This document shows positions 11,691 through 24,700 of a stretch of DNA of 64,000 nt, piece by piece. Source of the stretch: Atrina japonica (taxonomy: Eukaryota > Mollusca > Bivalvia > Pterioida > Pinnidae); NCBI GenBank assembly GCA_030159075.1, contig BROG01000515.1, positions 1 to 64,000 on the forward strand, written 5' to 3'. Position 1 is the first letter of the stretch; each line of letters opens with the position of its first letter. The translations under genes were made by a program, and so were the position numbers. The notes under the pieces are model-generated. The model searched no databases. It was given only the letters and a program-made list of their open reading frames with translations, and was not told the DNA's origin.

Positions 11691-14600
11691 AAATAACGCA
11701 GAAAATGAGATGTTTGTCTTTGTACCGTTGACACTTAGTTGATGAAATGGAACTGGGTTACATTTTATTTTTAGCCTGTTTGGTGAGATACTACTAATAC
11801 CATATGATAGGATAATAAATATGAAATGTTCGTGAATGCTATTATAAAATAAATACTGACAAATATATCGTTATATCAGGATAATACGATCTACTATAAA
11901 ACAGAAAACGAGACCTATAAATAGTGTAATCATTTTATTCTATGCTGTATTATTATATTTCAAATCATTAACTATTTAACTACTGAGTTACTTAATGATG
12001 TTTCACCTTTATCCGACTACAACTTTAGTGTACAGTAGTTTACGTCACAAAATACTGTGCGTGTACCATTCAGCATTGCCGAATTTCGAAATTGTCTGAC
12101 GATAATTGTCTTAGATCGGTACAAACAGATATTTGCAAATGTTACGAGATCAACTCATATGCAACTACCTGCTTTAAGCGAACTAGACATACACTGGCGG
12201 GAAAATGTCAACCCTGAAAACGAAAAAAGACGGATTACATTTATCTATTTACTTCCGGTATTATATCATTATTTGAATATCAGTTTGGTGTAAAAGTTAA
12301 TAAAATCAGTTTATTACAAATAACATTATTTTGTGTTCATCTGAAATGAGCGATCGTTCGTTGGAGTCTCAGTGACGGATTTAGATATAGTGGTAATTAG
12401 ATAATATTCAATTATCACCTCTATTAAGACATCTGGACCCGGTTGCACAACAAATTGTTAAATTTAACCTACAGTTAGCCCATTGGTTTTAACATTGGTT
12501 AACGTTAAATTTAACAACCTGTTATCATAGATCGCCTATTATTAAGACCATTTACTCGTTATCCATAAATCGCCAATACTTCCTTTAGGTAGACTCATTT
12601 TTTTTATAAATTTGCGTATTCAAGAAATGGTAAATGGATTGGTCCAGAGCAACTTGTGAGTTACAAAGAATTATAAAGGCGATGTATATAAACAGATACA
12701 TACTTTTGTATGGATTAAGTGCGTTTGTTTATAAACACAATATATAATACAAAACACTCGCTATAATAACCCAATTCGTAATACATTCCATCACAAAAGT
12801 GAGTTACAACCATTTTCCTGAAAACAGACGATTATCTTTTGAATTCTAAATCTCGTTAAGGGTCAGGCACTACGCTATTCTACATCCTTTTCAGGTAATG
12901 GATTCACTCACCTTTTACAGGTATCCAACCCATCTCTCCTTATCAAAACATTATGCTGCGGATTGAATTCCCGGAATTTACCAACTTTTCTTTCTGTCGA
13001 CTGGCTTTCGACTAGTTTGTGAACAAATTCTTCGTTTTAGCAAGTCTAAATCTGTTTTGTGAATAGATGAAAGAATCACGTGTAATGGAAATCAGACTAA
13101 AAATTACAGATTCATATTTCCTTGAACGATAATTGACCAATGTCGTTAAATGCGCACGACAATTTGAATGCAAATCACATATTGGACATAACATTTGGAA
13201 TATTCAGAAATTATAGAAACACTTGCTATTTATGTTAGACTCGAAAACAGCATGTGTAGGATGGAAGGAGATCAACTGCGCATTATAGATCCCAAACACA
13301 AAGAAGCTTAACAAAAGCCAGAAAGGCGATCAAAATTTAAAAAAATCTATCGTGTCTGTCCCTGAGCAGCAAGATTTTATTGTGATTTGTTCGAGAATAA
13401 GATTGATTGTGATATTAGCAAACTATCTGTCGATTTTATATTACTTGAGAATTGTTCTAAGAAATACCTCAACGTTAACAGGACATGTACGTTAATACGA
13501 ATATACATCTACATGTATTTGTTCATGCCAAAAACAAGTCGGGTGAAATGTTTATTGGCATTGTGTATATAGGTTCGTTTAAAAAACACTTTGACAACGG
13601 ACAAGTTCTGACCGGTGGTTCCTTGCCGGGCACATTGTAACAGGGTTCTCTCCTCCACCATTAAAAACTGGCCGCCACTATATATGTATAACTGAAAAAT
13701 TCTTGAGCGTGGCGATAAACACGATTAAAAACGGACAGGTTTTAAATGATGACCTTTATATTATTTTATTCTGCAGTGAAAGATTTCTTTAAAGGTACTT
13801 GTTCACATAAAGGTTCTCGTTAATATAATTTCATTTTATCAGTTATGTTTAAGGTCATGGAGTCAAAGGTAAAGATCACAAGCAGTTAACGAAAAATACC
13901 AAATAAAATATATTACGTGTGTACAAATATTGGAAAGTTGATTTATATGAGGTTCATTGTGACAAATTAAACTTCTATTATATTTGTTGATCGGATTGCT
14001 TTAGGTTTTTACTTGTCGAAAATAAAAATATCATTAGCAAATCCAAAGTTTTAGTTTTACAAATGACGCCAAAACAAATGACCAAGACGTTCCTGTCAAT
14101 ATGACTTCATCAGTTGAGCTCGAACTTAATGTAAATGTATATTTCCGGGAAAAGGTACCACACAAGGCCAAATAATAAATCTAAATGTATTGCCAAATCC
14201 GTCAAAGAGTTCCTACTGTGAAATGAATATCTTAACTTTGACCTAAGACAACATTATGGTGTCAAATTACAATGGTCACTGTCACTATCATATCAGAAAG
14301 TTCATCTATAACCATACAATTCCACCAGGCGACCGTTAAGGCCCTTGTGCCTCTTGTTTCCATATTCATGAAATAAAGATTATTAATGTTGCAATGTGTT
14401 TCTTTATTGCTGATGTCCGACAAACATTCCTTTTCATATAAGGGAGTGGCCATTTTACTTAGTTAAGTGTTTTCTATGTGGTGTGTCTTTCATTTTTCAG
14501 CAGAGCTCTATCTCCAATGGAGTCATAATCAAATTAAATCAGAAAAGGTTGCTACTTTTCTTGACGGTTTGTAAGCGAATAATTGTACTTCAAAGCCATG

Positions 14601-15346
14601 GTATTATAAAAATACATCTGGGATTTGAATGCCAAGATCAAAGGTGTTGATGAAGGTAAAACATGAATGTCAAAGTCATCTCATGTCATCATGTGAAGTA
14701 ATTTATAATACAGTTAAATCAAACTGTTGATACAAAAAGACATCGTCGGGGCTGTTAACCATTGATGAACCTTACGAATAGCAGGTTTGTTGAGTGAATA
14801 TTCTGAAAAAGGAACATCCCGTCTAGAACATTTCATTTACATGGAGATGTCGCCAGCTTTAAGTGAAGTGCTACAGATTTTGATCTGTGTTGGGGACAGA
14901 CATCAATGCAGTGAGGGTTCTTTTACGTGTCGGTATCGGGAATCTCGCTTGCGAATCGAACGATCTACCATTGGTCCTCCGCAATCGATTTCGGTTTAAG
15001 CAAAAGAAGCATTTTTTACTCTCAAAGATTTATTACTTTTAGGGGTTTAGTGAGTTTTAAAGCCATCATTTAAAAATTGTTGACGTTAATCTAATTTAAT
15101 TTGAGGGGCCGAATGTCTCTTCCCGGGTACATTGTAACCAGGTTCACTCCTCCACCAATAAAAACTGGCCGCCACCATATAACTGAACAATTAAGTGTGA
15201 CGTCAAACAACATTCAAAATCAAAAACAAAATACTTCGTCACGACAATACTGTTGTATAATTAGAAGGAATCAAACTCTGAGCATGTGCCAGTTTATACA
15301 CATAAATCGCCTTACCATTGAATCAGTCGAAATGGTCATTTCTGTT
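11691..15346. other. Intergenic, no gene seen
   Basis: This AT-rich stretch has only short frames with no recognisable domains. A small imperfect inverted repeat lies at about 12430-12530 (TTGTTAAATTTAAC near 12456 and GTTAAATTTAACAACC near 12505). A segment at about 13605-13735 is repeated in diverged form at about 15110-15210 (shared CATTGTAAC, TTCNCTCCTCCACCA and AAAAACTGGCCGCCAC), so it is a dispersed repeat of unknown class. Confidence 0.6.
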
Positions 15347-15600
15347 TTTTTCCTGCCAAAGGTTTACACTTAAATACAGAGAATTATATAAACATCGCAA
15401 TCGGGCCAAATTGTAATCTGTTTTCCATGGTGGTCCTCATTGACAGAAACGACAGTACTGAGCATTTGTTTTAGTCTCTACTTTGGTATTATGTTTATAA
15501 TATAAGCATGAACCACCATGGAAAAAGTTTACAATTTGGCCCGAATGCAACGTTAATAAAATTCTCTGTATTTTAAGTGTTAACCTTTGTCAGGAACAAA
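15347..15600. mobile_element. Short inverted-repeat element (MITE-like)
   Basis: The left arm from about 15347 (TTCCTGCCAAAGGTTTACAC, then TACAGAGAATT and GGGCCAAATTGTAA) matches the reverse complement of the right arm to about 15600 (TTCCTGACAAAGGTTAACAC). Arms are about 90-100 bp around a short centre, with no coding capacity. The target duplication is uncertain. A (TA)n microsatellite follows at 15618-15645. Confidence 0.75.
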
Positions 15601-17150
15601 CCAGCAATCAACCACTGTATATATATATATATATATATATATATTATGGTTAACCGGAGTAGATGGTACCCCGCAATTATGTCTGAAGGTGCATATTATT
15701 AGGGCGAATTGGAAGATCTCGAAGATTTTCCAAATTTGTTTAGAAGTAATCACTGTAAATGATGACTATCTTAACTTTTTTTAGAATTTACTCCATACGA
15801 AATATAAGTATAAAATATTGAGTTTGTACCAAAAATACCAGGTACTGGGTTCTCGGGGACTCAAAGCTTTAACAAATATTTACAAATGAATATTAAATGA
15901 CGAATATACGTAAAATGCTCATTTGAACATTCGGTCACGTGTCATGTACAATTGTTTTATGCAATGTAGCGACGCTTTGTTATCATTGACATTAATAAGC
16001 TATCGGAGAATTTCTCTGACATAATATTATTCTCCCATAAACTTACGGTTTGATGCTTAATTATCAATTTAATGTTTGATATCCAAATGCCCCCGTGTAC
16101 ATAGTTACTTCAGAACAACTCATAAACGGTATTTATCGATTCGAAATCGAATTAAATAGAAGTCAGACATACTTGAATACTGATTTTTGGTATTCAGAGT
16201 GTTCATATTAACTTGCTAATTTTAGCGCATTTACTGTATTACCGGAAATTTTCACTCCCGTTTATTTTTTGCCATTTTCATCCTGAGAGGGTGAATGTAA
16301 AATGAAGGGGGATCTTTAAGTTAAATACTTAATGCATGACTATTCATGATATCTACTTGACTTTGGTGGTCTAGACCGGATTGACAGCGGGGTAAATATG
16401 TTAAATATCATATTTGTATTGGTAAAAGGGAGTAAATAACAAGGGGAGATAATTTCCAGCTAAATATGAGCTAAACTTTTTTCGTTTTACAGTATAAGTG
16501 AAAATTACATGGAAGGATGTGAAGCGACAATTATACAAATAGAAACAATAGCTAGCTTGAGCCTGGGACTCAGGTGAGCTAAAAAAGAAACAAAATTACA
16601 ACAACAAAATAAAGTTAGCGATTAAACCAAAAGAAAAACTCAATATTTTTATCTTATTTTTATTTTATCAAGATTTTATATACAAAATTAACTAGAATTC
16701 ATCATGTCATACATTTTTACAAGTACCATGCTCCCTTTTCTTCCTCCTTCATTCATAATGGCGAACAGACGAAACAATTTAGAGAAATCTGTGACTGAAT
16801 TGACTGATGAACTGAGATGATGTTACAATCATGATTGATGATAAAACTATAGGCAGAGCTTTTTTATTTTGGAGCTTTATTTTTTATGAGAATTACCCCA
16901 GATGTTGACTAGCTTGTTTTATACATACATGTTATTGTATAAAAGATTTGTTATTTAAATGTAATATGGACATGAGAAACAATGTTTTAGATTTGAATGA
17001 ATAGATCAAGTGGTAAAGACATTCATATACAGAAAGGGAAACATCTTAAAAAGATACAACAAAAACAAAGCTTTCATACCATCTATTGAATACTACAGAA
17101 GACATTATTTAAAGAAAAACTAGAATCTGTATTTAGAGGATACTCTATAT
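15601..17150. other. Intergenic with interspersed-repeat end near 16555-16585
   Basis: I find no gene. GAGCCTGGGACTCAGGTGAG followed by CTAAAAAA near 16558-16587 resembles the end of the interspersed repeat at 21389-22150 (TGAGCCTTTGCTTTAGATGA then CCTAAAAA). The rest is unremarkable AT-rich sequence. Confidence 0.4.
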
Positions 17151-17154
17151 CTAC

Positions 17155-17662
17155 TAAAAGATTTAGAGGACATCTGTATCTATTAATAGATCTAGTACGT
17201 TGTGCTGAGACAAGTACAAAAACACCAGCACTGGATTTAGAGGACATTCTGTATCTATTAATAGATCTAGTACGTTGTGCTGAGACAAGTACAAAGATTT
17301 AGAGGACATTCTGTATCTATTAATATATCTAGTACGTTGTGCTGAGACAAGTACAAAAACACCAGCACTGGATTTAGAGGACATTCTGTATCTATTAATA
17401 TATCTAGTACGTTGTGCTGAGACAAGTACAAAAACACCAGCACTGGATTTAGAGGACATTCTGTATCTATTAATATATCTAGTACGTTGTGCTGAGACAA
17501 GTACAAAAACACCAGCACTGGATTTAGAGGACATTCTGTATCTATTAATATATCTAGTACGTTGTGCTGAGACAAGTACAAAAACACCAGCACTGGATTT
17601 AGAGGACATTCTGTATCTATTTATATATCTAGTACGTTGTGCTGAGACAAGTACAAAAACAC
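17155..17662. repeat. 75-bp minisatellite, about 7 copies
   Basis: The unit contains GATTTAGAGGACATTCTGTA, TCTATTAATATATCTAGTAC, GTTGTGCTGAGACAAGTACA and AAAACACCAGCACTG. One copy lacks the CACCAGCACTG part (around 17290). At 75 bp (25 codons) it yields minus-strand frames of 108-190 codons that are artefacts. Confidence 0.95.
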
Positions 17663-17664
17663 CT

Positions 17665-17812
17665 TGGGCCGGCACCATAAAGCTTGAGAATTTACTCAAG
17701 TCTGAGAATATTCTCAAATTGGTCAGCCCAGTCAATCAAATTTCAGGGTTAGCCTAAGTTGAGTAAAATTTTTAGACTTAAGTAATTCTTAAGTTTTATG
17801 ATGCCAGGCTCA
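17665..17812. mobile_element. Short TIR element, copy 1 (related copy at 62394)
   Basis: The left end GGCCGGCACCATAAAGCTTG pairs with the reverse complement of the right end, AGCCTGGCATCATAAAACTT, and the arms continue with AGAATTTACTCAAG against AGAATTACTTAAG. The sequence is almost wholly palindromic. The same arm sequence recurs at 62394-62571, so this is a family. Confidence 0.7.
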
Positions 17813-18610
17813 GCACTATTTCAAAATGCAGGAATATGTAAATCTATGTACAATGTACTATTTTATTTAATGATAATTCAAAGTAGATTGAATTTCATTT
17901 TCACCAAAATATCTATTCTTCTGCAAAAGTTCAATTCTTACATTGAACTATATTGTGTGAATGCATCAAGTGAAATACAGCCTCTCTACTGGTAACAGGA
18001 TAGCCCACAAGGCAATCACATAATAGGTGGTTATCAAATAACGCAAAATGGATATACACTGATACAGTGATGTAATTGCCCATAAATTACATATCTAGAA
18101 ATCATATTTCCATAGACACTGTAAAATATTTCCAGTTTATCTCAGAATTATAAATGTGTCAAATCACCTTAGAAATAATCTTTTGGCAAGAACTGTTGAG
18201 GTGAACAAAACAAAATCTTTAAACAATATAAAGAAATAGAGACATAATTCAGCAATTATACTGCATGTGTTTATATATAGAAATCCCAGTCTTGTCTTAA
18301 TAGGAGTAGCATTGATATTTGTCCAGTTAATAGAAATATATCATGCCAAAATATATATAATAATTATAAATTCAGTTTTATGACATTTTGTGTAGAGCTT
18401 CCTTAACGTGGGAATCGAGATTATACAAAATTCCAGTTTAAGATTTCAATCTTGTCAACTGTCCAATACATTTCTTCTTTCATTTCTCAATCCTCTCCAC
18501 ATGCCTAGTCCTAGAGTATCCATTTGCTTGATGGATTACATGGACAATGACATTTAATTCACTGTAACCTTCAGAAACCAGCCAGAGGGGATTAGCATGT
18601 ACAAAATTCT
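17813..18610 (-). other. Probable CDK11 3' UTR and 3' flank
   Basis: On the minus strand this follows the CDK11 stop codon directly. It is AT-rich with no other gene. The polyadenylation site cannot be fixed; AATAAA on the minus strand occurs near 17863. Confidence 0.4.
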
Positions 18611-18715
18611 TCAAAATTTGAGACTAAAGCCGGGACCGACTGCTGATACTCCTTTAGCTGCGTTGGTGAGGTGGAATCCGCCTGCTGCTAAAGCTTTCTC
18701 ATCATCATCGCCAGA
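18611..18715 (-). CDS. CDK11 last coding exon
   Basis: It encodes [20 protein letters not shown] and then [14 protein letters not shown] before TGA (18613-18611). The acceptor is TTTTCAG. The final residues match the conserved CDK11 C-terminus. Confidence 0.95.
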   Translation of the reverse strand, partial: SGDDDEKALAAGGFHLTNAAKGVSAVGPGFSLKF

Positions 18716-21700
18716 CTGAAAACAAAATCAAAGCTGATTAATTGTCTGAGAGACATTGTGAAAAGGCGAAGATACAAACACTGAACAAAGTGATAGCTTA
18801 AGGAAACAGATTTTAGCAGTTCAGAAAGACAGATTGACAGATAAAGAGGGAGAAAAGAGGAGACAACAGAGGGATGGAAAAAAATGAAAAAAGGTAGAGA
18901 GAGGAGGGGAGAAAAAAGAGATAGAAAGGGTCATGTTAGCTACCATAACAATGTATCAAATCTAAGTCATATTTTAAAATTATCTTAAATGGTTTAAGAT
19001 TTGATCTAACCCTGCCTGTAGCTACCCTAACCCTAACGGCCTGTAGCTACCAGAGGGGCAAACCATTGAATGAATAGACTTATCATTTTTTTTAATGTAA
19101 AACCTCGTTATAATGCCACCTTCTGTCCTGAGAGATTTGGGGGATACAATGAGATGGGCAGTTTAAGATTTACATTATATAACACACAGCTTTTAACATT
19201 CTGTCCTGAGAGATTTTGGGGATACAATGAGTTAGTGTACTACTGTGTGTGTACTTATTTTAGCGGTATTCTAAAATTAGCACAGTTAGTGTACTACTGT
19301 GTGTGTACTTATTTTAGCGGTATTCTAATGTTAGCACCGTTAGTGTACTACTGTGTGAGTACTTATTTTAGCGGTATTCTAAAATTAGCACCGTTAGTGT
19401 ACTGCTGTGTGTGTATTTATTTTAGCGGTATTCTAAAATTAGCACCGTTAGTGTACTACTGTGTGTGTACTTATTTTGGCGTATTATAATATTAGCACCG
19501 TTAGTGTACTACTGTGTGTGTACTTATTCTAAAATTTTAGTACTGTGTGTGTACTTATTTTGGCGGTATTCTAAAATTAGCACCGTTAGTGTACTACTGT
19601 GTGTGTACTTATTTTGGCGGTATTCTAAAATTAGCACCGTTAGTGTACTACTGTGTGTGTACTTATTTTGGCGGTATTCTAAAATTAGCACCGTTAGTGT
19701 ACTACTGTGTGTGTACTTATTTTGGCGGTATTCTAAAATTAGCACTGTTAGTCTATTACATAATTTTAGATATTATAGAAAACAATTTTACATCAATGGA
19801 AAATGTTTGAGCTAAAAATAATTTTTTTCTGGACAGGTTAACACTTTAGATAGATACTATGAAGCATTGTTCAAGTTTCAGCCTTGTGTATCTATAAAAT
19901 TGGGAATTTTAAAGATAATTCAATAAATGACTTTAACATACAACAGACATATGATAGAAAAAAATTGCTTTTATGATTAATAATTAACTTTTGACTCTCT
20001 GGTGCAAGTACATTCTATGCATCCTAAACAGGCTAACACTTGACCATTTTGTGTATCCTAAATAGACTAACACTTGACCATTTTGTGTATCCTAAATAGA
20101 CTAACACTTGACCATTTTGTGTATCCTAAATAGACTAACTAACACTTGACTTGACCATCTAAACACATTTTGTGTATCTATGCATCCTAAATAGACTAAC
20201 ACTTGACCATTTTGTGTATCCTAAATAGACTAACACTTGACCATTTTGTGTATCCTAAATAGACTAACACTTGACCATCAACACATTCTATGCATCCTAA
20301 ATAGACTAACACTTGACCATTTTGTGTATCCTAAATAGACTAACACTTGACCATTTTGTGTATCCTAAATAGACTAACACTTGACCATTTTGTGTATCCT
20401 AAATAGACTAACACTTGACCATCAACACATTCTATGCATCCTAAATAGACTAACACTTGACCATTTTGTGTATCCTAAATAGACTAACACTTGACCATCA
20501 ACACATTCTATGCATCCTAAATAGGGCAACTCTTGACCATCACTACATTTTATGTACAGTAAAACTCTGATATTGCGAACTCCTGTGGACGTTCTATAAA
20601 AATTTGTTATAAGCATACTTCGTTATATATTTATAGCGAATTTGTAACTTAAATATAACAAATTTGTAATATAAAAAGATTAATCACTTTACATAAGAAA
20701 ACTCAAACAAAACATGTATACCTATACTTGCATTATCTTAAAGAATAATGAAGGCTATTTCAGAGAAAAATGTTTTATTCAATTCACTTTTATATTTATT
20801 GTTAAAAAACAAAAGGTATTAGATCTATCTAATCTACTAAAAAGTAGTGCCGTTGCAAGGAAATGAAACCCAGTCGCACAGTCGAAAATGATACGAGATT
20901 TACGGGAACAAAACGTAAAGCATGTTACATCAATGTGTTAAGCTTTAGCAATATCATTATTTCTGGATTCTAAAATTATAATATAACACATGTACATGTG
21001 ATAAAATAAATGAAAATAACATTGAAATTGTTTGTTATTTTTGTATCACCAAACTCCACCCAAAACTAAAAACTATCAAAAATTTTGTATTTTGTATGAC
21101 GGGAGAGATCGATTAGATCTTAAAAACAAGAGGCCTCAATCGCTCACCTGAGGACCATCTACAAATGTGGAAAGAAGACCAAGAAGTTGAGCTAAAAAAG
21201 TTGTTTTTGTAATCTATTTCAAGTCAAGGGGAACAACAGGAATTACTTGTTTCATGTGTAAATTCGTTATAAGCATGTTCTCTATAAATTTTTTGTATAG
21301 ATTATTAAGGAATCCACCGGGGAAATTAATTTCACTTCACTAGCCATAAATTTGCTAAATCCATGTTCGCTATATTCGAGTTTTACTGTATTCACAAACC
21401 CTGTAGATAATGACTAAAGATTAATGGATATATAATTTGAAAGTCATCTTATCATTGGTTCATCAGAAGAAGATTTTAAAGATGGACCAAGTTTTGGTCC
21501 TTTTGGCCCCCTTTTGGCCCCCTTTTGGGGCTCCTATAGGTCCTAGCCCATCTTCAAATGCAAAATTTATGCAGATTCACAGGGAAATACTTCCTGTGAA
21601 TGTTGGTTAAAATTGGCCTACTGGTTCTTGAAAAACCAAAAATGTCTAAAATTTGACAACAAAACTTATATTTTCTGTTAACTTAGGTGCCTGTGACTTT

Positions 21701-24700
21701 AACCGATTACCCAATAAGCTTGAAACTTTGTCAAAATGATCCTTAGATGTATCTTTGTATACAAAAAGTCAATCAGTTTTGAGTTATTAAGCCATTTGTA
21801 TACAATTGTACCCTATCTTATTGAAGCACCTCACTAGTGGCTTGTTTACAGTTAGATTTTGTTTTCATTTGCAAACTTTGTAGATATTGACTTTACAATC
21901 ACGCATCCAAAATTTGAAAGTCATCTGATCCTTGGGTTAAGGTAAGGGTTATGGCAAGGTCTGGTCCTTTTAGGGCCTTTTTTGCAAACTCTACGTGGCT
22001 TCACATGGGGAATAGTTCTTGCCAATTTTGTTTGAAACTGGCCTACTGGTTCTTGAAATGAAGTTGAAGATATGGTTAACAACTGGTGAAGACAGACAAA
22101 AGACAATTGCAATAGGGCACCTTGAGCCTTTGCTTTAGATGACCTAAAAATACCAGAGCTGTGATAAACTCACATTTATAGTAAAACAACAGTAAATGTT
22201 TTCAGGTTAGATTTAGTTTAAAAAGGAATGTTGTTAGAATATGGTATAAAATTCTATTGAAAATATAAAAGCTTTGGAGCAAGATAGCAGATTATTGATA
22301 ATAACATTTTACATACATAATGTAAATATAACAGTGGTCACCAAATTCTACAATTTTATTACATTTACCGCAGATAAACTTCACCAAATTTAAAAGGAAT
22401 TTCCCCATGCTTTTTAGATATAGAAAATGTTTAACAGTGTAAATGGTAAATACACACACTATAATATTCAGATCAAGATACAAAATACATCAACTGAGTG
22501 ACCAGGTGACCTTTATATGGACAACAGATCACAATACATCAATTGAATGACCAGAGTGGACAACACATCACAACACATCACTTGAGTGACCAGAGTGTAC
22601 AACACATCACCTGAGTGATGACCAAAGTGGACAACAGATAACAACACATCACATCACTTGAGTGACCAGAGTGGACAATAGATCACAACACATCACCTGA
22701 GTGATGACCAGAGTGGACAACACAACACAACACATCACATCACTTGAGTGACCAGAGTGGACAATAGATCACAACACATCACCTGAGTGATGACCAGAGT
22801 GGACAACAGATAACAACACATCACATCACTTGAGTGACCAGAGTGGACAATAGATCACAACACATCACCTGAGTGATGACCAGAGTGGACAACACAACAC
22901 AACACATCACTTGAGTGACCAGAGTGGTGGATAAAGATCACAACATCACTTGAGTGATGACCAGAGTGGACAACAGATCACAACACATCACTTGAGTGAC
23001 CAGAGTGGACATTACATCACTTGGGTGGATGACCACATCACAACACATCACTTGAGTGATGACCAGAGTGAACAACAGATAAAAACATATCACTAGAGTG
23101 ACCAGACTGGATAACAGATCACAACACATCACTTGAGTGACCAGAGTGGATAACAGATCACAACACATCACTTGAGTGACCAGAGTGGACAACACATCAC
23201 CTGAGTGATGACCAAAGTGGACAACAGATCACAACACATCACTTGAGTGACCAGAGTTGAAAAACACATCACTTGAGTGATCACTTGAGTGATGACCAGA
23301 GCAGACACAACATCACTTGAGTGACCAGAGTGGACAATAGATCACAACACATCACCTGAGTGATGACCAGAGTGGACAACACAACACAACACATCACATC
23401 ACTTGAGTGACCAGAGTGGACAATAGATCACAACACATCACCTGAGTGATGACCAGAGTGGACAACAGATAACAACACATCACATCACTTGAGTGACCAG
23501 AGTGGACAATAGATCACAACACATCACCTGAGTGATGACCAGAGTGGACAACACAACACAACACATCACTTGAGTGACCAGAGTGGATAACAGATCACAA
23601 CATCACTTGAGTGATGACCAGAGTGGACAACAGATCACAACACATCACTTGAGTGACCAGAGTGGACATTACATCACTTGGGTGGTGGACAACACATCAC
23701 AACACATCACTTGAGTGATGACCAGAGTGAACAACAGATAAAAACATATCACTAGAGTGACCAGACTGGATAACAGATCACAACACATCACTTGAGTGAC
23801 CAGAGTGGATAACAGATCACAACACATCACTTGAGTGACCAGAGTGGACAACACATCACCTGAGTGATGACCAAAGTGGACAACAGATCACAACACATCA
23901 CTTGAGTGACCAGAGTGGACAACACATCACAACACATCACTTGAGTGATGACCAGAGCAGACACAACATCACTTGAACCAGAGTGGACAACACATCACAA
24001 CACATCACTTGAGTGATCACCAAAGTGAACAACACATCACCTGATTGACCAGAGTGGACAACACATCACTTGAGTGATGACCAGAGTGGACAACAGATCA
24101 CAACACATCACTTGAGTGACCAGAGTGGACAACACATCACAACACATCACTTGAGTGATCACCAAAGTGAACAACACATCACCTGAGTGACCAGAGTGGA
24201 CAACACATCACTTGAGTGATGACCAGAGTGGACAACAGATCACAACACATCACTTGAGTGACCAGAGTGGACAACACATCACAACACATCACTTGAGTGA
24301 TGACCAGAGCGGACACAACATCACTTGAGTGACCAGAGTGGACAACACATCACAACACATCACTTGAGTGATGACCAGAGCGGACACAACATCACTTGAG
24401 TGACCAGATAACACATCACTTGAGTGATGACCAGAGTGACAACAGATCACAACACATCACTTGAGTGACCAGAGTGGACAACACATCACAACACATCACT
24501 TGAGTTATGACCAGAGCAGACACAACATCACTTGAGTGACCAGAGTGGACAACACATCACAACACATCACTTGAGTGATGACCAGAGTGGACACAACATC
24601 ACTTGAGTGACCAGAGTGGACAACACATCACTTGAGTGATGACCAAAGTGAACAACACATCACAAACACATCACTTGAGTGACCAGAGTGGACCAACACA

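Noticed and set aside
19005..19055. Telomeric-type CCCTAA repeats
   Set aside because: Only two or three CTAACCCT-like copies are present, which is too few for an interstitial telomere call.
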